A stretch of 40,830 nt of DNA from the NCBI GenBank assembly GCA_020850695.1, contig JADZEF010000107.1:1-40830 (forward strand), in the 5' to 3' direction. Below are positions 33,292 to 40,830 of the stretch, piece by piece (position 1 is the stretch's first letter; the number at the start of each line of letters is the position of its first letter). Below the pieces are notes generated by a model. It was not told the DNA's origin and made no database searches. It worked only from the letters and a program-made list of their open reading frames with translations. A program made the translations under genes and the position numbers. The stretch comes from Planctomycetaceae bacterium. GTDB lineage: Bacteria; Planctomycetota; Planctomycetia; Planctomycetales; Planctomycetaceae.

Positions 33292-34014
33292 TCACCCCGC
33301 CGAGGTCACCACTTCGTTCTGGGACTGGATGCGGCCCTGGTCGAGTTTCACGGTGCGGTGGGCCTGGCGGGCGATGGCCAGGTCGTGCGTCACCATGACG
33401 ATCGTCAGGCCGTCCTGCTGGTTGAGATTCAGCAGCAGTTCCATGATCTCGCCGCCGGTCTGCGAGTCGAGGTTGCCGGTCGGCTCGTCGGCGAGGAGCA
33501 CCTGCGGCTTGGCGACCAGGGCCCGGGCGATGGCCGCTCGCTGCATTTCGCCGCCCGAGAGTTCAGTGGGGCGGTGCTTGAGACGGTGGTCGAGGCGGAC
33601 CTTGCTGAGGATCTCGCGGGCCTGCTCGTCGTAGCGGCGCTTGTTGCGCTGATACTTGAAGAACGAGTCGCGGATCATCATCGGCATCAGGACGTTTTCG
33701 AGGACCGTCAGCTCCGGCATCAGGTGGTAGAACTGGAAGATGAAGCCGAAAGCGCGGTTGCGGAGCTCGTCGCGGACCTTGGCCGAGAGGTCGTCGATCC
33801 GCTGGCCTTCGAAATGGATCTCGCCGATGTCGGGGACGTCGAGCAGGCCGAGCAGGTGCAGCAGCGTGCTCTTGCCCGAACCCGACTGGCCGATGATCGA
33901 GAGGAATTCGCCGCGGCGGATGGCGACTTCGACCCCGCGAAGGACGGGGACCTTGTGCTGTCCTTTGCGGTAGGTCTTTTCCAGCGCCTGCGCCGTGAGG
34001 AGCGTGTGCGGCAT
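33292..34014 (-). CDS. LolD-like ABC transporter ATPase
   Basis: 240 residues from the ATG at 34014. Walker A GQSGSGKS (42-49), the LolD/MacB-type Q-loop FIFQFYHLMPELTVLENV, signature LSGGEMQR, Walker B VLLADEPTGNLDS and H-loop TVMVTHD-like. This group (LolD, MacB, FtsE relatives) partners with FtsX-type permeases. The permease gene is directly upstream on the same strand with a 317-base gap that holds a MITE-like repeat. Lipoprotein release from the inner membrane is the expected function; MacB-like export is an alternative. Confidence 0.9.
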   Translation of the reverse strand: MPHTLLTAQALEKTYRKGQHKVPVLRGVEVAIRRGEFLSIIGQSGSGKSTLLHLLGLLDVPDIGEIHFEGQRIDDLSAKVRDELRNRAFGFIFQFYHLMPELTVLENVLMPMMIRDSFFKYQRNKRRYDEQAREILSKVRLDHRLKHRPTELSGGEMQRAAIARALVAKPQVLLADEPTGNLDSQTGGEIMELLLNLNQQDGLTIVMVTHDLAIARQAHRTVKLDQGRIQSQNEVVTSAG

Positions 34015-34331
34015 CGGGATGGTCTCGATTCCATTCGGACCCGGGGCGACGCGCGGAGCCGAGTGGCTGCGGGCTTCGCCGGCGGGGGGAAACGAGATGA
34101 TATCCGGTGTGCGGGTGCGTGTCCCGGCAAGAGTCGTCGTCACGGGTGGTCCTCCCTGACCGGCGCGGCAAACGAAACGGAGCGGCGAAGCTCGAATGTC
34201 TAAATTCAAATGTCTAAGGAAATCCGAAAGTTCAAAATTCAAAAGGTTGAATCGTCGTCGCGGGAAAGTTTTCAGGTTCTTGTCCTTTTGACTTTCCTTA
34301 GACATTTGAATTTCAACCTTCAGGCTTTCCT
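34015..34331. other. Intra-operon gap holding a MITE-like element
   Basis: 317 bases between the permease stop and the ATPase start. About a third is copy 2 of repeat family B. The gap is large for two subunits of one transporter, and an internal promoter may lie after the hairpin. No gene seen. Confidence 0.6.
34202..34313. repeat. MITE-like inverted repeat, family B, copy 2
   Basis: Perfect 21-base inverted arms at 34202-34222 and 34293-34313 (sharing CAAATGTCTAAGGAAA). Interior words CAAAAGGTT, GAATCG and GTCCTTTTGACTTTCC also occur in copy 1 at 21936-22030. It lies between two co-directional genes and is almost certainly transcribed. Confidence 0.85.
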
Positions 34332-36086
<1,755 letters not shown>

Positions 36087-36190
36087 CGGGCCATCCTTTG
36101 CCGCGATTGTGGTGCGTGTGCCGTCAATGGAGTTCGGCAGGAAATCCGGTCCTGCGGGTCGCCTCGAACGGTAGCAACTGCGCCGTATCC

Positions 36191-36214
36191 CGCTTGCGGG
36201 TTCGCGATGCTTTT
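36191..36214 (+). repeat. Dispersed repeat, family C, copy 2
   Basis: CGCTTGCGGGTTCGCGATGC plus TTTT. Differs from the copy at 29898-29922 by one substitution and one missing base. Confidence 0.7.
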
Positions 36215-36411
36215 CCCCCCGACGCGATCGGGCGGGATAATAGAGGATTTCGGAAAGCGACGGAAGAGCGATTGGACAGCGTTGGTGGTCGAAGTTCGGC
36301 TTTCTGCTCGTTGGACCGGACTTGGGCTCAAGATTCCGCCGACGAAGTGGAACAATGGCCTGCGGTGGGACGGCCTCCACGCGAAGGACGTCAGTTCACA
36401 CCATTCCATAT

Positions 36412-36444
36412 CCGGGCCTTTGCGAAGCCTCAGGCCCGGCCACC
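36412..36444 (-). repeat. Dispersed hairpin repeat, family A, copy 2
   Basis: On the minus strand it reads GGTGGCCGGGCCTGAGG followed by CTTCGCAAAGGCCCGG. Stem CCGGGCCT with AGGCCCGG (36412-36419, 36432-36439), 12-base loop. Compared with copy 1 at 6157-6189 the stem differs at paired positions, so pairing is kept. Confidence 0.7.
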
Positions 36445-36532
36445 CGACTCACCTTTTGTGGTGACGCGAAGTCGTCCCACGGCGTCGTCCAGCCTGGCGT
36501 GATTTCCCGGAACGAGGGACAGTGAAAGAAAC

Positions 36533-36564
36533 AGAGCCCGCTTCTCTTGCGAGAAGCGGGCTCT
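36533..36564 (-). terminator. Terminator of the thioredoxin-like gene
   Basis: A perfect 14-bp stem (AGAGCCCGCTTCTC at 36533-36546 with its complement at 36551-36564), 4-base loop, followed on the minus strand by GTTTCTTTC. It lies 73 bases after the stop at 36638. Confidence 0.8.
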
Positions 36565-36637
36565 CAGAATTCTGACGCCGCGGTGCGGCATGTTCCGCGA
36601 GGGCTCGCGCTCGAAGGCGTGACCGCTCGCGACGTGA

Positions 36638-37186
36638 TCAGTTGAGGATTTCGCTGGTCAGGGCGGCGACCTTCGAGACGGCGGCCTTGTCGAACTTGCC
36701 GGCTTCGAAGCCTTCGTTGACCTTCACCTTGCTCTTGTTCCACATCAGGACGGTGGTTTCGGCCTTCTCGTTCAGCTTGTATTCCGGCGGGCCGACCTTG
36801 CCGTCGAACGTGGTGAGCGGAACATTCTTGATCCCGGCCTTCTCGGCCACGGCCTTCAGTTCCTTTTCGGCTTTCTCGGTGTCATCGGTCAGCAGCACGA
36901 CGAACGCCTTCATCTGGGCTTTCTCGTTCTTCGCGACCTGGCCGTCGATGTCCTTGATCAGGCTGGTCAGGTTCTCGTCGATCTTCCGTGTGAAGATCGT
37001 CACGACCGGCCGCGCGCCGTACTGGCAGCGGTAGCAGAGCGTGTCGCCCGCCCGCGGTCCCGTCACGTCGTTCACGTTGAACGCGGCGACCGCGTCGTCC
37101 TTCGCCAGGCCCGACTTCACGTCGCCGGCGTACGCCGCACTGCTCGCCGCGATCACCAGAGCCGCCGTTGCAACCCATTTCCGCAT
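36638..37186 (-). CDS. Secreted thioredoxin-fold protein
   Basis: 182 residues from the ATG at 37186, with AGGAG just before it. A signal peptide (RKWVATAALVIAASSAAYAG) sends it outside the cytoplasm. A CxxC pair (C51-C54, DTLCYRCQYGARPVVTIFTR) opens the thioredoxin-like region, and the strand FVVLLTDDTE followed by GIKNVPLTTFD, with its cis-proline position, fits that fold. It resembles planctomycete secreted redox proteins starting GDTLCYRC-x-Y. It lies 112 bases after the peroxiredoxin gene on the same strand, with a terminator between, so both are expressed separately but may work together in the periplasm, perhaps as a reductant for the peroxiredoxin (inference). Confidence 0.75.
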   Translation of the reverse strand: MRKWVATAALVIAASSAAYAGDVKSGLAKDDAVAAFNVNDVTGPRAGDTLCYRCQYGARPVVTIFTRKIDENLTSLIKDIDGQVAKNEKAQMKAFVVLLTDDTEKAEKELKAVAEKAGIKNVPLTTFDGKVGPPEYKLNEKAETTVLMWNKSKVKVNEGFEAGKFDKAAVSKVAALTSEILN

Positions 37187-37259
37187 GGCACAAGTCTCCT
37201 GAATAGGAACCCGTTGACACTCGACCTGGTCGCGGCCGGCCCCACGCCGCGCCGCAACG

Positions 37260-37289
37260 AAAAAGCCCCGACCGGTCCCCGGACGGGGC
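37260..37289 (-). terminator. Rho-independent terminator after the peroxiredoxin gene
   Basis: On the minus strand, GCCCCGTCCGGGGACCGGTC then GGGGC forms a stem with GCCCCG/CGGGGC ends (37265-37270 and 37284-37289), followed by TTTTTC. Confidence 0.85.
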
Positions 37290-37298
37290 GACACACGC

Positions 37299-37883
37299 TT
37301 ACTTCTTCAGCTCTTCGATCTTCTTCAGAATCGCCTTGCTGTCGTCGGCCGCTTTCACCATCTCGTTCTTCAGGGCGATCTTCCCTTCCTTGTCGATCAG
37401 GAACGTCCAGCGCTTCGCCCGGACCCCCTGCCTCAGCTCGATCTGCTTGCCGCCAGCCATCACCTTCGCGACGCCGCCCGGCGACACCGGGACGCCGAAC
37501 GCCTTCGCCACCGCTCCGTCTTCATCGGCGAGGAGCGGGAAGTTGAGGTCCTTCTCCTTCTTGAAGATCTGATGGTTCTCGACCGAGTCCCCGCTGACGC
37601 CCAGGACCAGCACGTCCTTCTCTGTCAGCTTCGAGAGGTCATCGCGGAACCCGCACGCCTGCGCCGTGCAGCCGCCGGTCAGGTCGGCCGGATAGAAGTA
37701 CACCACGACGAACTTCTTGCCGACCACGTCGGTCGACTTGAACTCCTTGCCGGTGTCGTCCTTCGCCGTGAAGACCGGGGCCTTGTCCCCCACCTTCAGA
37801 TTCACATCGGCCGCATGGGCCGAACCGAACATCGCGGCCGAACCGATCACCGCCGCCACGAGTGCCGACACAGGCTTTCGCAT
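37299..37883 (-). CDS. Exported peroxiredoxin (BCP/PrxQ type)
   Basis: 194 residues from the ATG at 37883, preceded by GGAG. The signal peptide is about 24 residues (VSALVAAVIGSAAMFGSAHA), unusual because BCP-type peroxiredoxins are mostly cytoplasmic. The peroxidatic and resolving cysteines are C72 and C77 in LTGGCTAQACGFRDD (C-x4-C, the PrxQ arrangement). The active-site Pro/Thr lie in YFYPADLTGG, and the conserved Arg is in RWTFLIDKEG. It reduces peroxides using an external thiol. It ends in a strong terminator. The thioredoxin-like protein encoded downstream could be its reductant. Confidence 0.9.
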   Translation of the reverse strand: MRKPVSALVAAVIGSAAMFGSAHAADVNLKVGDKAPVFTAKDDTGKEFKSTDVVGKKFVVVYFYPADLTGGCTAQACGFRDDLSKLTEKDVLVLGVSGDSVENHQIFKKEKDLNFPLLADEDGAVAKAFGVPVSPGGVAKVMAGGKQIELRQGVRAKRWTFLIDKEGKIALKNEMVKAADDSKAILKKIEELKK

Positions 37884-38234
37884 CGCAGAGTCTCCAGAGC
37901 GAGAGGGTCGAAACCGACTCGTCGAGTCATCGAACGAATGTTTCCTGACGAAGGGCCGCCGCCCGCACGCGCGGGCCGACAAACCCACCGGTGACACTAA
38001 CGGGTCCCACGCGAACTGACAACTGACCAGCGGGTCAGAATCATTCAAAGGATTGCCAGAACGTTGCGTGAACCGTAGACAGCCCCCCGGTCTACGTCAA
38101 TTCAACCGACGCCGATGAAAGGAAATCCTAACACGTCGCCCGAGAGACGACACCGCGATGTGAACCGGTCCAGGTCGACTCGTCGATCCACTGGAAGCCA
38201 ACGCCGATCGCCGCGGCCGCAGGTTTCCTCTACT
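37884..38234. other. Intergenic region between valS and peroxiredoxin
   Basis: 351 bases upstream of the peroxiredoxin gene and downstream of valS (same strand). A small hairpin CTGACC (38023-38028) with GGTCAG (38033-38038) is present; no strong terminator for valS is visible. No gene seen. Confidence 0.5.
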
Positions 38235-40830
38235 TCACCCGCCGAGTTGGCGGATGATCTCTTCGACGCTGTCGAGCTGCTTCTGCAATCCGGCCAGCGT
38301 TTCGCGGATCTGCTCGACCACCGCGGCGGGGGCCTTCGCCACGAAGCTCTCGTTCTCCAGCTTCTTCGCGTGCCCCGCAATGAAGCCCTTCAGCTTCTCT
38401 CGCTCCTTTTTCTGCCGCTGCAACTCCGCCTGCAGATCGACAATTCCTTCGAGCGGGATGTAGCCGTCGGCGTCGGTCAGGCTGAAGCTGGCCGAGGCAT
38501 TGGGACGCTCGACCGTCGCGCCCGCCGCTTCGAGCAGCACGCGGGCGAGGTTGTCGAACTGGCCAGAGACGCTCTGCATGTCGGCCGCCACCTCAGACCC
38601 GCACCGCATATAGAGCTTGAGCGGCTGGGCGGGGCTAATGCTGTAGACGGCGCGGACGTTCCGCACCGCCACGATCGTCTCCTGCAGGCGGTTGAAGCGG
38701 CTTTCGAGCGTGCGGTCCTGCCACGCAATGGGCAACTCGGGCCACGGCGCCACAATGCAGGCTTCGCTCGCCGCTTGCGGGTTCGCAAGGTCTTTCTCGG
38801 CCCGCACCGGCGCCACCTCATTCAGCCGGTGCCACAACTCCTCACAGATGAACGGCGTAAACGGCTGCAACAACCGCAGCAGGGCGTCGAGCACCGTCAC
38901 GAGGACCCGCTGGGCCACCGGCCGCAACGCCTCGTCGCGGAGCCGCGGCTTCACCATTTCGAGGTACCAGTCGCAGAACTCGTTCCAGGTGAAGTCCCGC
39001 AACTCGCGCGTCGCCGCATCGAGCTGGTAGCGGTCAAGAAGCGTCGTCACCTCGCGCGAGACCGTCGCCAGCCGGCTCAGGATCCAGCGGTCCTCGAGCT
39101 TCAGGTCGGCGTCGGCCACCGGGCCCGGCGTGTAGCCTTCGAGGTTCAGCATGGCGAACCGCGAGGCGTTCCAAAGCTTGTTGCAGAAGTTGCGGCCGTA
39201 CTCGAACCGCTCGCTCACGATGCGGGCCACGGGCTCGCCCGGGTCGGGCTCGAACCACGCCGACGTGAACTGCGATTCCTTCTTGCACTTCGCACACTTG
39301 ATCCGCGGCTTGGCCCCGCCCGCGGGGATCAGCTTCTGGTGCCTTTGCTCCTGCGGGATGACGTTCTGACAGTGCGGGCACTCGTAGCCGACCGTTAGCT
39401 TGACGTCCTGCGTCTCGCCGGCGAACGACGCGATCGTGAACCGCACCGCATCGGCCCCGTACTTGTCGATGAGGTCCATCGGGTCGACGCCGTTCCCCTT
39501 CGTCTTCGACATCGTCTGGCCGAAGCCATCGAGGATCTTGGGATGGACGCAGACATGCTGGAACGGCACTTCTCCGAGGTTGTAGAGCCCGGTGAGCACC
39601 ATCCGCGCCACCCACAGCGTGATGATGTCGCGGGAGGTGATGAGGACGTTGCCGGGGTAGAAGGTCTTGAGGACGGCGTTGCCGTCGGCGGAGGTTGATG
39701 GTTGATGGTTGAGGGTTGAGGGTGAAGAGGCCAGAGCCGTTTGCTTGGCGATCTCCGCCTGGTCCATGGGCGGATCGTGATCCTCGTCGGGCCAGCCGAG
39801 CGTGGCGTGCGGCCAGAGGGCCGAGCTGAACCAGGTGTCGAGGACGTCGGGGTCCTGCTGGAAGCCGTCCGCTTCGAGTTGCTTCTCGATCTCGGGATGG
39901 CCATCAGCCACGCAGACGAGCAGCTGACCTTCGACGAGACGCGCGACAGATCCCGCTGATCCGGGGGACATGAGCTGCGCTCCGTCCGCACGCTCCGGAA
40001 AATCAATGACGTCCGGAAACGTGACGAGTTGTAAACTCCCCAGTTTGGCCCGCTTCTCCAGCGTCTTTGTCACATAAGTATCATCCGGCCGCAGTTTTCG
40101 TGACCAGATCGGGATCCGGTGTCCCCACCACAACTGCCGGCTGATGCACCAGTCTCGCTTCTCTCCCAACCAGTCGGTGTAAGACTTCGAGTAACGGCCG
40201 GGGAAGAAGCGGACATAACCCTGATCGACGGCGTCGATGGCCTTCTGTGCAAGCCCGGCCTTTCCGTTGTTCTCGTCTCCCATCCGCACGAACCACTGGT
40301 CCGAGAGGTACGGCTCGATCGGCGTCTTCGAGCGGTCGCTGTGCTTGATCGGGATCTTGCGTTCCTCGACCGACACGAAGTGGCCGAGACGCTCCATCTC
40401 TTCCACGCACTTCGTCCGGGCTTCGTCGCGCTTCATGCCGGCGAACGGGGCGGCGCTCTCGTTGAGCGTGCCGTCCGGGTTCAGCAGGTTGATGATGCCG
40501 ATTTCCTGCGCGGTCCCCTTCTGACGCTGCCAGCAGGCGTAGTCGTTGGGGTCGTGCGCGGGGGTCACTTTCACCGCTCCCGTGCCGAGCGTCCGGTCGG
40601 CCAGGAGGGCGTCGGCGATGATCGGGATGGCGCGGCCGTTGAGCGGGATCTTCACCTTCCTGCCGACGAGATTGGTGTAGCGCTCGTCGGTGGGGTGCAC
40701 GCACACCGCGGTGTCGCCGAGCATCGTTTCGGGGCGGGTGGTCGAGAAGCTGATCTTGTCGCCGGTTTCCTTGCCCGCGTCGTCGATGACGGGGTAGGTG
40801 AAGGTCCAGAAGTGGCCGTCGGTTTCTTCG
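38235..40830 (-). CDS. valS: Valyl-tRNA synthetase, N-terminus beyond the window
   Basis: Class I synthetase that charges tRNA-Val. About 865 C-terminal residues are visible; the HIGH end lies beyond 40830. In view: editing-domain text STTRPETMLGDTAV and TPAHDPNDYACWQR, VLDTWFSSALWPH, the KMSKS-type loop TMSKTKGNGVDPMDLIDKYG, the anticodon-binding helices (YGRNFCNKLWNASRFA) and the terminal coiled coil (LQAELQRQKKEREKLKGFI). Three oddities, each reported as a finding: an insert carrying a GGTTGA(T/G) heptamer run in frame (39693-39720), a zinc-ribbon insert with CPHC and CAKC (about 39285-39391), and a dispersed repeat in frame (38772-38795) read as LANPQAASE. The enzyme is essential, so these inserts must be tolerated. 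Confidence 0.96.
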   Translation of the reverse strand, partial: EETDGHFWTFTYPVIDDAGKETGDKISFSTTRPETMLGDTAVCVHPTDERYTNLVGRKVKIPLNGRAIPIIADALLADRTLGTGAVKVTPAHDPNDYACWQRQKGTAQEIGIINLLNPDGTLNESAAPFAGMKRDEARTKCVEEMERLGHFVSVEERKIPIKHSDRSKTPIEPYLSDQWFVRMGDENNGKAGLAQKAIDAVDQGYVRFFPGRYSKSYTDWLGEKRDWCISRQLWWGHRIPIWSRKLRPDDTYVTKTLEKRAKLGSLQLVTFPDVIDFPERADGAQLMSPGSAGSVARLVEGQLLVCVADGHPEIEKQLEADGFQQDPDVLDTWFSSALWPHATLGWPDEDHDPPMDQAEIAKQTALASSPSTLNHQPSTSADGNAVLKTFYPGNVLITSRDIITLWVARMVLTGLYNLGEVPFQHVCVHPKILDGFGQTMSKTKGNGVDPMDLIDKYGADAVRFTIASFAGETQDVKLTVGYECPHCQNVIPQEQRHQKLIPAGGAKPRIKCAKCKKESQFTSAWFEPDPGEPVARIVSERFEYGRNFCNKLWNASRFAMLNLEGYTPGPVADADLKLEDRWILSRLATVSREVTTLLDRYQLDAATRELRDFTWNEFCDWYLEMVKPRLRDEALRPVAQRVLVTVLDALLRLLQPFTPFICEELWHRLNEVAPVRAEKDLANPQAASEACIVAPWPELPIAWQDRTLESRFNRLQETIVAVRNVRAVYSISPAQPLKLYMRCGSEVAADMQSVSGQFDNLARVLLEAAGATVERPNASASFSLTDADGYIPLEGIVDLQAELQRQKKEREKLKGFIAGHAKKLENESFVAKAPAAVVEQIRETLAGLQKQLDSVEEIIRQLGG
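38772..38795 (+). repeat. Dispersed repeat, family C, copy 3 (inside valS)
   Basis: CGCTTGCGGGTTCGCAAGG then TCTTT. It matches the intergenic copies at 29898 and 36191 over CGCTTGCGGGTTCGC and beyond. Here it is read in frame within valS as LANPQAASE. Confidence 0.65.
39693..39720 (+). repeat. Heptamer tandem repeat inside valS
   Basis: Four units in a row: GGTTGAT, GGTTGAT, GGTTGAG, GGTTGAG, then a degenerate GGTGAAG. On the coding (minus) strand the stretch is read as SPSTLNHQPST. The composition is unlike the rest of valS. Confidence 0.8.

Larger units (their letters stand above)
36087..36637. other. Intergenic region with repeats and terminator
   Basis: 551 bases between the LolC-like gene start and the thioredoxin-like gene end. 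It contains family C repeat (36191-36214), family A repeat (36412-36444) and the terminator at 36533-36564. No gene supported: the longer frames here are rich in Arg/Ser/Pro. Confidence 0.6.

Overview
The window is high-GC DNA that reads as part of a planctomycete chromosome. The lineage is inferred from a DUF2617 protein, an odd short sigma-70 factor, secreted thioredoxin-like proteins, a hydroxysqualene dehydroxylase of the HpnE type and many short dispersed hairpin repeats between genes; no 16S rRNA is present. Most of it is chromosomal housekeeping and metabolism. The clearly mobile material is the start of an IS3-type transposase at the left edge and several small non-autonomous repeats.

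Left part (1-10.8 kb): IS3 OrfA start, a terminator, a small membrane protein, RNase III (rnc), dihydrolipoamide dehydrogenase (lpdA), a VapC/PIN toxin with its antitoxin followed by two more antitoxin-like genes without toxins, an ECF-type sigma factor followed by a membrane-anchored PDZ protein, the GTPase Obg, a single-pass membrane protein of unknown function and an M81 (MlrC-like) metallopeptidase.

Middle (10.8-24.7 kb): rpsO-pnp on the minus strand, a secreted unknown protein, HpnE, a two-gene operon (SLBB membrane protein plus actin-like ATPase, start/stop overlapping), thiolase and 3-hydroxyacyl-CoA dehydrogenase, and an ABC-2 exporter (ATPase and permease).

Right part (24.8-40.8 kb): a dynamin-like membrane GTPase; a plus-strand set with a degenerate and an intact Gfo/Idh/MocA protein, an HpcH/HpaI aldolase and an MFS carrier that may form a sugar-acid module; DUF2617; a short sigma-70 factor; a LolCE/LolD-like ABC pair; a secreted thioredoxin-like protein and a secreted peroxiredoxin; and valyl-tRNA synthetase, cut by the right edge.

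The most unusual signals are: (1) the SLBB/actin-like operon, a candidate membrane-linked cytoskeletal or export module with no assigned function; (2) valS carrying two dispersed or low-complexity repeats in frame plus a zinc-ribbon insertion; (3) at least three families of small repeats shared between distant intergenic regions, one a MITE-like inverted repeat lying inside the LolCE/LolD operon; (4) three related antitoxins beside a single toxin; (5) motif changes in RNase III (catalytic Asp to Ala) and in Obg (NKxD to TKAE). All family names come from reading motifs; no database search was run.
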